Source: Deltaproteobacteria bacterium
Lineage (GTDB): Bacteria; Myxococcota_A; UBA796; UBA9615
Direction of reading: 5' to 3'
DNA length: 6,407 nt
Assembly (NCBI GenBank): GCA_029261955.1
Contig: JAJDAI010000702.1
Span: 1 to 6,407, forward strand
Under the pieces are notes generated by a model. It searched no databases. It was not told the origin of the DNA and saw only the letters and a list, made by a program, of their open reading frames with translations. Both the position numbers and the translations under genes were made by a program. Below, piece by piece: positions 1-5,198 of the stretch (its first letter is position 1; the number at the start of each line of letters is the position of its first letter).

Positions 1-1242
1 GAGCAGGTGCAGGTCCATGTCGTCGGGGCGGTCCCAGAACATCTCCACGCGGAAGTTCTCGTTCGGGATGGCGTTGACGACCTGCGTGCAGCTGTCGGTC
101 TGGTTGTTCGTGTTGGTGACCGTCAGCGTCGCCTCGTAGTCACCCGCGAGGTCCAGCGAGGCGGTCGCCGTCGGCTGGGTGCTGCTGCTCAGCGTCGTCG
201 CCGAGCCCGTGGGCGCGTTGAGGATCCACTGGTAGCTCAGCGTCAGGCCGTCGGGGTCGTAGGACGCGCTGCCGTCGAAGATGACGGTCTGGAAGGGCGC
301 CGAGTCGTAGTCGAGCCCGCAGATGGCCTGCGGCCCCTTGCCGATCTCCTCGGGGGATCCCACGCCGTAGAGCAGGACCTCGAGCTGCGGCGTGTTCGGA
401 TCGTTGCTGTTCACGATCACGGTGCCGCTGTGGTTGCCCTGGGCCTGCGGGTGGAACTCCACGTGGAAGTAGCGCGGCACGGTGTCCGTGAACTCGGCGT
501 TGGCCGCGGTGCCCGGCTCCAACGAGAAGTTGGTCGTGTTGTCCAGCGTGATGTCGCCCGTGATCAGCAGACCGGGGCCGTTGTTGCCCACCACGACGTC
601 CTGGATGTCGGAGTTCGTGCCGACGTCCAGCTCGCCGAAGTCGACGACCATCGGCTTGGCGTAGATGAGCGGCTGCGGCTCACCGAAGCCCTCACCCGCG
701 ACCGGGATGTAGAGGCCTTCGCCCGTGCCGCCGGTCTCCTCGTCGCACTCCCAGTTGAGCTCGTGCTTGACCACCAGGTGCAGGTTGGGGTCGATGGGCA
801 CGTTGATGAGCGGGCTGTAGCGCAGACCGACCGTGATGCTCTGGCCGTTCTGGAGTTCGTTGAGCTCCTCGTCCTCGCCGAGCAGGAGGCTGATCTCGGA
901 GTCCGAGTCGACGCGGATGTGGGAGTCCACGTCGCCGTTCTCGTTGAAGGTCACGGCTGCCAGGTAGAGGTCGCACACGTCGAGCGTGGCGGTGCCCGGG
1001 TTCGACAGCGCGACGTCGATGGTCAGGAACGCGCCGGTGTCCACGGTGCCGAAGCCCAGGACGGACGAGTCGAAGTCGGCCTCGACGTAGCCGAAGTCCT
1101 CGCTCCAGCGGATGTCGAAGTCCGCGCGGAGCGCCTGCAAGGTCTGATCGTTGCAGCCGGATGCACCCAGCGAAACGGCTGCGAGGGCCGTGATCGCCAG
1201 GGTCGGGCGAAACCATCCAGGAAGCGAAAGCGAGCTCACCAT
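1..1242 (-). CDS. Large surface lipoprotein with HYDIN-like (choice-of-anchor D) and PKD domains, partial (C-terminus off the left edge)
   Basis: The minus strand is open without a stop from an ATG at 1242 to the window edge (414 codons), so the gene continues leftward. A GGAG SD lies 5 bases upstream of the ATG. Residues 1-30 form a signal peptide ending ASGC, a slightly weak lipobox (Ala at -3) with Cys30 as the lipidation site and Asn31 at +2. Residues about 55-187 look like a first HYDIN/ASPM-type Ig-like domain (FGTVDTG, LSNPGTATLDVC). Residues about 195-296 are a clear second one (VDFGELDVGTN, VVVGNNGPG, VEFHP, GTVIVNSNDPNTP). A PKD-like domain follows at about 304-391, with the signature DGSASYDPDG at 323-332 and the motif SYQWIL. 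The visible end (EMFWDRPDDMDLHLL) starts another domain. Other cysteines are at 90, 166, 308 and 385. I infer an envelope-anchored, outward-facing scaffold or adhesin-like protein. No catalytic residues are visible and its partner is unknown. A long plus-strand frame over the same bases is a GC shadow. Confidence 0.88.
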   Translation of the reverse strand, partial: MVSSLSLPGWFRPTLAITALAAVSLGASGCNDQTLQALRADFDIRWSEDFGYVEADFDSSVLGFGTVDTGAFLTIDVALSNPGTATLDVCDLYLAAVTFNENGDVDSHIRVDSDSEISLLLGEDEELNELQNGQSITVGLRYSPLINVPIDPNLHLVVKHELNWECDEETGGTGEGLYIPVAGEGFGEPQPLIYAKPMVVDFGELDVGTNSDIQDVVVGNNGPGLLITGDITLDNTTNFSLEPGTAANAEFTDTVPRYFHVEFHPQAQGNHSGTVIVNSNDPNTPQLEVLLYGVGSPEEIGKGPQAICGLDYDSAPFQTVIFDGSASYDPDGLTLSYQWILNAPTGSATTLSSSTQPTATASLDLAGDYEATLTVTNTNNQTDSCTQVVNAIPNENFRVEMFWDRPDDMDLHLL

Positions 1243-1286
1243 GCGTACTCCGATGCTAGACCCCTCTCCCGGGCCTGACCGCGCGC

Positions 1287-1315
1287 ATTCTGAGTGGTCA
1301 AATGCCCCGAATCAA
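1287..1315 (-). promoter_or_regulatory. Candidate sigma70-type promoter for the HYDIN/PKD lipoprotein gene
   Basis: On the minus strand a TTGATT -35 (1315-1310) and a CAGAAT -10 (1292-1287) are separated by exactly 17 bases. Each box matches the consensus at four of six positions. Transcription would begin near 1280, giving a leader of about 40 bases before the ATG. The gap to the upstream gene on the same strand (1243-1394) is long enough for an independent promoter. Sigma70 consensus is a rough guide in GC-rich genomes, so this is tentative. Confidence 0.33.
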
Positions 1316-1371
1316 GGGCGCATTTCCGCCGAGCGCCGCCCCACCGCAACGTTCACATCCTCGCAACATGC

Positions 1372-1385
1372 CTCGCGGGGGCGAG
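1372..1385 (-). terminator. Possible weak hairpin after the ExbD-like gene
   Basis: CTCGC (1372-1376) and GCGAG (1381-1385) form a perfect 5-bp stem with a 4-base loop, about 10 bases beyond the stop codon of the minus-strand ExbD-like gene. No U-tract follows, so it is not a convincing intrinsic terminator. It may only be a 3'-end stabilising stem or chance in GC-rich DNA. Confidence 0.2.
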
Positions 1386-1394
1386 ATCCGGCGT

Positions 1395-1823
1395 CTACCG
1401 GGCCGCAGTCGTGCCCGGTCGCGCATCCAGGGACACGCGGACCGCGCCCGCGGCCCCGGCCAGGATGGCTTCGCTCGCCAGCACCTCGGACCACCGGAGT
1501 GAGTCAGCGGCGCGCAACACGACGTGCAGGGAGCGGCCCGCGGCGAGGTCCTCAGCGGCCCGGCGGAGCTGCTCGGCGTCGCTGCGGTCGCCCGCCCGCC
1601 GCACCCAGGTCCGCCCGGGAGCCAGGCTGCGTCGATCGGCCGCCGCGAGGGGGCTGGCCCCGACCGGCCCCGTGTGCAGCAGCCAGCCCTCGGCGGTCAC
1701 CAACACGACGACCGAGGCGGCCTCGACCCGGGTGGCCGCGGCGCCCGGCGTCGCCAGGCTGATGACCAGGACCAGGGCGGCAGGGACCAGAGCGTGGCGG
1801 AGGGGGATGCGGGTCTCGGACAT
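1395..1823 (-). CDS. Small secreted protein resembling the ExbD/TolR periplasmic domain
   Basis: This is a 142-residue product. I chose the ATG at 1823 because GAGG lies 6 bases upstream and the protein then begins directly with an export signal. An in-frame ATG at 1895 adds 24 unconvincing residues and has no comparable site. Residues 8-30 are a hydrophobic signal peptide or membrane segment ending GAAA. The exported part has the ExbD/TolR order: a strand with a turn (VVVLVTAEGWLLH, about 38-50), a helix (DAEQLRRAAEDLAAG, 82-96), a strand VVLRAADS (101-108), a helix (WSEVLASEAILAGAAG) and a last strand VRVSLDARPG (128-137). ExbD proteins typically show a similar strand-RAD-helix-strand close. 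ExbD/TolR energise outer-membrane processes with ExbB/TolQ, using an Asp in the membrane segment. That Asp is absent here and no ExbB/TolQ gene is adjacent, so motor function is doubtful. The family call is a pattern match only. Confidence 0.72.
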   Translation of the reverse strand: MSETRIPLRHALVPAALVLVISLATPGAAATRVEAASVVVLVTAEGWLLHTGPVGASPLAAADRRSLAPGRTWVRRAGDRSDAEQLRRAAEDLAAGRSLHVVLRAADSLRWSEVLASEAILAGAAGAVRVSLDARPGTTAAR

Positions 1824-1881
1824 GAGCGGCCTCGCAGAAGGGTGTCCCGGACCGGAGCGGCTGGCGGCCAGTGAGGCATTC

Positions 1882-1899
1882 GGGTTCACGAACAAACCC
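1882..1899. promoter_or_regulatory. Inverted repeat in the divergent intergenic region, possible operator
   Basis: GGGTT (1882-1886) and AACCC (1895-1899) form an 18-base interrupted palindrome. Nested within it, GTTC (1884-1887) and GAAC (1890-1893) form a second symmetry. It lies between the divergent ExbD-like gene (start 1823) and the XRE regulator gene (start 2033), a usual place for an autoregulatory site. No binding specificity can be read from the sequence. Confidence 0.25.
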
Positions 1900-1953
1900 T
1901 GAGCCCCGTGTCAGCCGCCCCGTCCCGGGACTCCCAGAGAACAACACACCGTC

Positions 1954-1981
1954 TTGTATGTGGTCAAGGTCAAACTACACT
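1954..1981 (+). promoter_or_regulatory. Candidate promoter of the XRE regulator gene with a tandem GGTCAA in its spacer
   Basis: A TTGTAT -35 (1954-1959) and a TACACT -10 (1976-1981) are 16 bases apart, in a patch noticeably richer in A+T than its surroundings. The spacer contains the hexamer GGTCAA twice head-to-tail (1962-1967 and 1968-1973), a plausible repressor site. A second -10-like box, TATGAT (1988-1993), lacks a good -35. From either box the transcript would have a leader of roughly 30-45 bases before the TTG start. Confidence 0.38.
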
Positions 1982-2032
1982 TACGCGTATGATTCTTCTT
2001 CGGGTAGGATGAGCCGGTCTTCGGAGGCAGAT

Positions 2033-2830
2033 TTGAGCAGCAAGCGACCCACCCTCGGCAGCGTCCTCAAGGCGAAGCGCCAGGAGCTGCGCCTGACCCT
2101 GAACCAGGTCGGCGCGGCGCTGGGCCTGGCGAACGGGAACTTCATCGGCATGGTCGAGCGCGGTGAGCGCATGCCGGGCGACGACCGCCTGCTGGAGCTC
2201 GCGAAGGTGCTGCAGCTGGACGGCCGCGAGCTGATGACCCTCAAGTTCCGCGGCTCGCGGGGAGGCACGGCGGCGCGGATCCTGCTCGAACCGCCGCGGG
2301 CGGAGCTGCCGCGCTTGCGCCGGCTGCTCCTGGCGACCTGCGCCGAGCCAGACGCCATGCGCATCGAGCTGGAGCGCGGGGAGCGCACCGCGGTCGAACG
2401 CCTCATCTTCCAGACGCTGCTGGAGTACGTCTTCCTGCCGGGCATCGAGCGGGATCGGCAGGCGCCGAAGCGGCTGCGCGACCGCGTCATCAAGGCCCTG
2501 CGCAAGGGCCAGGCCATCGACCCCTGGTGGTTCGAGGAGGAGGCCGAGGGCTTCCTCCCCTGGGCGCGCCAGGAGTTCGTGACCTGGCGCTTCGATCTGC
2601 CGACGCTGACCGTGCACGTGCGCCACAGCGACGAGACCGACGCGGACGTCAGCTCGGTGACGCTGGTGGATCGGGAGCTGCGCGAGCGCATGCTCGACTC
2701 GGTGGCCTCGGCCCCCGAAGCCACGCTCGAGCGCTTGCTGGCCGAGGAGGGGCTGGGCCCCGACGACGTGGAGGAGATCGTGGCCCTCGTCGCCTTCAAG
2801 AAGGCCCGCGCCGCGCGCAGCGCCTCCTGA
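2033..2830 (+). CDS. XRE-family HTH transcriptional regulator with an unrecognised C-terminal domain
   Basis: This is a 265-residue protein. I place the start at TTG 2033 because a perfect GGAGG (2023-2027) lies 5 bases upstream. The in-frame ATG at 2009 has no spaced SD, and the frame upstream of that reads through promoter-like DNA. Residues about 8-67 are a Cro/CI-type helix-turn-helix: LGSVLKAKRQELRLTLNQVGAALGL, then the recognition helix NGNFIGMVERGERMPGDDRLLELAKVL. The remaining roughly 195 residues match nothing I recognise. They include a charged helical stretch (91-130), LEYVFLPGIERDRQ (130-143), a DPWWFEEEAEGFLPW segment (163-177), a strand-rich part TWRFDLPTLTVHVRHSD (184-200) and an acidic helical end. 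I see no metal-binding or peptidase motif. Its position divergent from the ExbD-like gene suggests local control or autoregulation, but the target is unknown. Confidence 0.85.
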   Translation: MSSKRPTLGSVLKAKRQELRLTLNQVGAALGLANGNFIGMVERGERMPGDDRLLELAKVLQLDGRELMTLKFRGSRGGTAARILLEPPRAELPRLRRLLLATCAEPDAMRIELERGERTAVERLIFQTLLEYVFLPGIERDRQAPKRLRDRVIKALRKGQAIDPWWFEEEAEGFLPWARQEFVTWRFDLPTLTVHVRHSDETDADVSSVTLVDRELRERMLDSVASAPEATLERLLAEEGLGPDDVEEIVALVAFKKARAARSAS

Positions 2831-2853
2831 TCGGGCCGGATCGACGCGCCCGA
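2831..2853 (+). terminator. Possible hairpin terminator after the XRE gene
   Basis: TCGGGC (2831-2836), directly after the stop codon, pairs perfectly with GCCCGA (2848-2853) across an 11-base loop. The bases that follow (CGAATTATCC) are AT-richer but hold no U-run, so intrinsic termination is uncertain. If it does not terminate, the downstream lipoprotein gene at 2936 could be co-transcribed. Confidence 0.28.
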
Positions 2854-2935
2854 CGAATTATCCTCGCAGCCTGTGAATGGACCTGAGACGAGCGGCGTCA
2901 CACGATGCAGAGACCCGCAAGTCCGGGAGGACCCG

Positions 2936-3376
2936 ATGACCAAGACCCTCGTTCGTTCGCTTCTGCTCGCCCTTCCCTTCCTCGCCCTGCAGGGCTGCTT
3001 CATCGTCGTCGATGACCACGACGACGACGACTACGAGCCCATCCCCAACGCCGAGCCCCGCGTGCTCGCCGGGGAGGACACCTGGTGGGCCTGCAACCGC
3101 TCGGATGTCGAGGACGACTACTTCTGGGAGTTCCAGGCCATCGTCGACGACCCCGACGGGCTGGGGGACATCGAGAGCGTGGACGTCTTCGTCTACCGCG
3201 CCGAGCGCGACGAGCTGCTCGACGCCTACGGCCTGGTCGACGAGGGCGGCGGCGTCTTCGGCGGCATCGTCTGGGAGTCCGAGAGCTACCTGTACTGCGG
3301 GGACCCCGTGGACGTGCTCTTCGAGGTCGTGGACGTGCATGGCGCCGCCGGCAGCCTCTTCGTCACCTACTACTGA
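2936..3376 (+). CDS. Small acidic lipoprotein of unknown function
   Basis: This is a 146-residue product from the ATG at 2936, with GGGAGG 5 bases upstream (2925-2930). An earlier in-frame ATG at 2873 adds residues that would break the signal peptide and lacks this site. Residues 1-20 are a classic lipoprotein signal (positive start, Leu-rich core) and LQGC at 18-21 is a good lipobox with Cys21 lipidated. Next comes an Asp-rich tether (DDHDDDDYEP, 26-35). The body, about 36-146, alternates strand-like segments (DYFWEFQAIVDD, SVDVFVYRAE, VDVLFEVVDVHG, SLFVTYY), which suggests one Ig-like beta-sandwich. Cys53 and Cys121 are the only body cysteines and could form a disulfide. Acidic runs such as DDPDGLGDIESVD (71-83) could bind calcium. 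I do not recognise the family. It probably sits in the cell envelope; sorting to the inner or outer membrane cannot be judged. Confidence 0.82.
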   Translation: MTKTLVRSLLLALPFLALQGCFIVVDDHDDDDYEPIPNAEPRVLAGEDTWWACNRSDVEDDYFWEFQAIVDDPDGLGDIESVDVFVYRAERDELLDAYGLVDEGGGVFGGIVWESESYLYCGDPVDVLFEVVDVHGAAGSLFVTYY

Positions 3377-3386
3377 GTCAGTCGCG

Positions 3387-3433
3387 CGTGCCTCCGCGCC
3401 GCCGATCCACCATGATGTGGACGCGGAGGCACG
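3387..3433 (+). promoter_or_regulatory. SD-masking hairpin in the leader of the repeat-protein gene
   Basis: CGTGCCTCCGCG (3387-3398) is exactly complementary to CGCGGAGGCACG (3422-3433). Within the 23-base interval a second stem pairs TCCAC (3406-3410) with GTGGA (3417-3421) around a CATGAT loop, stacking on the long stem with a 7-base bulge on the 5' side. The long stem pairs CCTCC (3391-3395) with the GGAGG (3425-3429) that serves the ATG at 3439. The 5' arm starts 11 bases after the stop of the preceding lipoprotein gene, so ribosomes finishing that gene could disturb the structure. A terminator role is less likely, as no U-tract follows. The pairing is directly visible; the regulatory role is inferred. 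Confidence 0.55.
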
Positions 3434-3438
3434 AAGCG

Positions 3439-4050
3439 ATGACGGTACGACTGGCTCGGTGGAACCTGGTGGACGAGGACGGGACCGTCACGGGCGTGCT
3501 CCGCCTCCTCCGCTACGACCAGCCCCTCAGCGACCCCGAGCACGCGGACTGCTTCGCCGAGACCGCCGCCGCAGCGGACGCGGCCTGGCTGCTGAGCGGA
3601 GGCGCATCCCCCGAAGGCAGCAGCTGGCTGGACGAGGCCGACCGCATCATGGGCGCCGAGCCCGAAGACGCCATCGGGCCCCGGGACACCCCCCGCCCCC
3701 GCCTCGTGGACTCCGACCTGGTCGCGCGCGGCCAGGTCGCCTGGCTCTCCGACGCAGCCGGCCAGTCCCTCGCCGAGAGCTCGACGACCAGCGCGGAGGG
3801 CTTCGCGGTGATGTCTGCCCTCGACGCCTTCTTCGAGTCGGAGCCGCTCTCGGGCACCAAGACCAACGACTGGGCGCTCATCGACCAGGCCGGGCTGCGC
3901 AGCCAGAGCCAGACCGGGCTGCAGCCCGACCCCTCAGCCCTCGCCTCGGAGACGGACCAGCCCCTGTCGGGGCAGCACACGCGCGAGTGGGCGCTGGCGG
4001 ACATCGCCGGCGCCGTGGCGAGCTCCAAGAAGGCGGGCCAGGACGACTGA
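3439..4050 (+). CDS. Hypothetical protein with a duplicated PLSG...WAL.D.AG motif
   Basis: This is a 203-residue product of a family I do not recognise. I chose the ATG at 3439 because GGAGG (3425-3429) precedes it by 9 bases. In-frame ATGs at 3412 and 3415 lie in the loop of a hairpin and have no SD. There is no signal peptide or membrane segment, so it is probably cytoplasmic. The protein is acidic and rich in Ala, Ser, Asp and Glu, with one Cys (38). Two 20-residue units at 133-152 and 172-191 share 11 positions: PLSG, a Thr, WAL, an Asp and AG (EPLSGTKTNDWALIDQAG against QPLSGQHTREWALADIAG). Weaker echoes are QPLS at 28-31, SSWLDEADRIMG at 61-72 and VAWLSDAAG at 100-108. The stretch about 73-95 and the linker between the repeats look disordered. 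Short Trp-centred repeats of this kind often act as binding or docking motifs; that is a guess. It lies between a lipoprotein gene and a glutaredoxin gene. Confidence 0.75.
   Translation: MTVRLARWNLVDEDGTVTGVLRLLRYDQPLSDPEHADCFAETAAAADAAWLLSGGASPEGSSWLDEADRIMGAEPEDAIGPRDTPRPRLVDSDLVARGQVAWLSDAAGQSLAESSTTSAEGFAVMSALDAFFESEPLSGTKTNDWALIDQAGLRSQSQTGLQPDPSALASETDQPLSGQHTREWALADIAGAVASSKKAGQDD
3835..4011 (+). repeat. Two-copy protein repeat, PLSG..T..WAL.D.AG
   Basis: Copy 1 is encoded at 3835-3894 and copy 2 at 3952-4011, a period of 39 residues. The units agree at 11 of 20 amino acids, but the codons differ at many silent positions (for example CTCTCGGGC against CTGTCGGGG). The similarity is therefore held at the protein level and is not a fresh DNA duplication. 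Confidence 0.6.
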
Positions 4051-4106
4051 GGCTGCCCCTGGCAGGCAGGTCGGGCCGGCGCTACGGTACGCGCCCCGGA
4101 GATCCC

Positions 4107-4397
4107 ATGAGCGAAGCGCGCGGCCAGGTCACCATGTACGTCACCACCTTCTGCCCCTACTGCGTGCGGGCGAAGACGCTGTTGAAGCGCAAGGGCGTGG
4201 CGGTCGAGGAGATCAACCTCGACGGGGACTTCGAGCAGCGCCAGGCCCTGGTCCGGCGGACCGGCGGGCAGCGCACCGTGCCCCAGATCTGGGTCGGCAC
4301 GGAGCACGTGGGGGGCTGCGATGAGCTGTATGCGCTGGATCGGCGGGGCGGCCTGGACCCCCTGCTGGACGCCCAGGCCGTCGCCCGCGCTCAGTAG
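4107..4397 (+). CDS. grxC: Glutaredoxin (dithiol CPYC type, GrxC-like)
   Basis: This is a 96-residue protein, the usual size for a bacterial glutaredoxin. The ATG at 4107 has GGAG 5 bases upstream (4098-4101). Following strand VTMYVTT, the redox motif CPYC is at 16-19 (nucleophile Cys16, resolving Cys19). The cis-proline motif TVP is at 57-59, and VGTEHVGGCDEL (63-74) is the conserved glutathione-binding turn with the GG-[C/S]-D signature. Known members reduce disulfides and glutathione-protein mixed disulfides in the cytoplasm with glutathione as electron donor. The third Cys (71) in GGCD is common in the family. It is the last of three same-strand genes, 56 bases after the repeat-protein gene, so co-transcription is possible. 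It converges with the enoyl-CoA hydratase gene with 9 bases between the stop codons. The symbol is a class-level assignment. Confidence 0.93.
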   Translation: MSEARGQVTMYVTTFCPYCVRAKTLLKRKGVAVEEINLDGDFEQRQALVRRTGGQRTVPQIWVGTEHVGGCDELYALDRRGGLDPLLDAQAVARAQ

Positions 4398-4401
4398 AGC
4401 C

Positions 4402-4416
4402 GGGGCTCAGCGCCCC
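4402..4416. terminator. Small hairpin at the convergent gene ends, possible bidirectional terminator
   Basis: GGGGC (4402-4406) and GCCCC (4412-4416) form a 5-bp GC stem with a 5-base loop, spanning the 9-base gap and the last codons of the minus-strand hydratase gene. It is placed where a shared terminator for the two converging genes would be, but neither side shows a U-tract, so support is weak. Confidence 0.25.
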
Positions 4417-5189
4417 TGGAAGTCGGGGTCCCGCTTCTCGATGAAGGCGGTCATGCCCTCGGTCTGATCGGCCGTGTCGAAGCAGCGCCCGAAGAACTCC
4501 GCCTCTTCCTGCAGACCCACCTCGATGCCCAGGGACTCGGCCTGCATGCAGGCGCGCTTGGCGTAGCGCACCGCCTGCGGGCCCATGCTGCCGATGGTGT
4601 CGGCCAGCTCCTTCGCGCGATCGAGCGCCGGCGTCTCACCGGTGTTCTCCAGCGCGAGGCCGATGCGCACCGCCTCGTCCGCGCCGAACATGCGGCCCGT
4701 GAAGACGAGCTCCCGCGCCCGCATGGCGCCCACGAGGCGACCGAGCCGCTGCGTGCCCCCGAAGCCGGGGATGACGCCGAGCTTGACCTCGGGCTGACCG
4801 AACCTCGCCCGGCCACCGGCCACGATCAGGTCGCAGGCCATGGCGAGCTCCATGCCGCCGCCCAGCGCGAAGCCGTTGACGGCGGCGATGGTCACCCCGG
4901 GGTACCGCGCCAGCAGGTGCAGGATCCGCTGCCCGTAGCGGGCGAGGTGGTTCGCGCCCCCCCGGTCCAGGTCCCTCATGGCCTTGATGTCCGCGCCCGC
5001 CACGAAGGCCTTGCCGGCCCCCGTCACGATCACGATGCGCACGCCGTCCTCCTTGAGCCTCTCGAGGATCTCGCCCAGGGCGGTGAGCACCGCCGGGTTC
5101 AGCGCGTTGAGCGCCTTCGGGCGGTTGATCGTGACGATGGCGACGGCGTCCCCGTGGGACTCCACCAGGACCAGGGCCTCTTCGGACAT
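4407..5189 (-). CDS. crt: Enoyl-CoA hydratase (crotonase family)
   Basis: This is a 260-residue protein, normal length for a bacterial short-chain enoyl-CoA hydratase. The ATG at 5189 has GGGAG 5 bases upstream. Oxyanion-hole regions are GKAFVAGADIKAM (59-71) and NGFALGGGMELAMACD (105-120). Both catalytic glutamates of true hydratases are present: Glu114 in GGMELA and Glu134 in FGQPE, corresponding to Glu144 and Glu164 of rat mitochondrial hydratase. The stretch LGVIPGFGGTQRL (137-149) is also typical. It adds water across the double bond of crotonyl-CoA or longer trans-2-enoyl-CoA, giving (S)-3-hydroxyacyl-CoA. It starts only 9 bases after the stop of the hydroxyacyl-CoA dehydrogenase gene and is surely in the same operon. 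Chain-length preference, and whether it works in degradation or synthesis, cannot be read from sequence; the symbol reflects the crotonase-like context. Confidence 0.94.
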   Translation of the reverse strand: MSEEALVLVESHGDAVAIVTINRPKALNALNPAVLTALGEILERLKEDGVRIVIVTGAGKAFVAGADIKAMRDLDRGGANHLARYGQRILHLLARYPGVTIAAVNGFALGGGMELAMACDLIVAGGRARFGQPEVKLGVIPGFGGTQRLGRLVGAMRARELVFTGRMFGADEAVRIGLALENTGETPALDRAKELADTIGSMGPQAVRYAKRACMQAESLGIEVGLQEEAEFFGRCFDTADQTEGMTAFIEKRDPDFQGR

Positions 5190-5198
5190 CGCTTCTCC

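Noticed and set aside
7..1278. Long plus-strand reading frame (423 codons) over the left part
   Set aside because: Its translation is Arg/Val/Gly-rich and low in complexity, with no recognisable domain. The minus strand in the same place encodes a lipoprotein with a signal peptide, SD and HYDIN/PKD motifs.
1151..1902. Overlapping plus-strand frames across the ExbD-like gene and the intergenic region
   Set aside because: The products are Arg/Pro/Ala-rich typical GC shadows without SD sites. The minus strand offers a signal peptide and a family-like fold.
1871..2032. Upstream extension of the XRE protein to ATG 1871 or ATG 2009
   Set aside because: The extension crosses the AT-rich promoter-like region, is compositionally odd and has no properly spaced SD. 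TTG 2033 has GGAGG 5 bases upstream and begins just before the HTH domain.
2921..2932. GTCC/GGAC mini-hairpin at the SD of the acidic lipoprotein gene
   Set aside because: A 4-bp stem with a 4-base loop is too short to be taken as a regulatory structure.
1981..3003. Minus-strand frame of 340 codons opposite the XRE gene
   Set aside because: It is Ser/Arg-rich, lacks domains and mirrors a well-formed HTH gene.
3010..3036. GAC-rich triplet run that could look like a microsatellite
   Set aside because: It encodes the Asp-rich tether after the lipobox and is imperfect, so it is better explained as protein composition than as a DNA repeat.
4053..4095. Two small hairpins ahead of the glutaredoxin gene (CTGCC/GGCAG and GGCGC/GCGCC)
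   Set aside because: They are only 5-bp stems in GC-rich DNA. Neither covers the GGAG SD nor carries a U-tract, so chance is the simpler explanation.
3012..4106. Long N-terminal extension in frame with the glutaredoxin
   Set aside because: It is a Thr/Arg/Pro-rich shadow of the lipoprotein and repeat-protein genes. The glutaredoxin fold starts a few residues after ATG 4107, which has its own SD.
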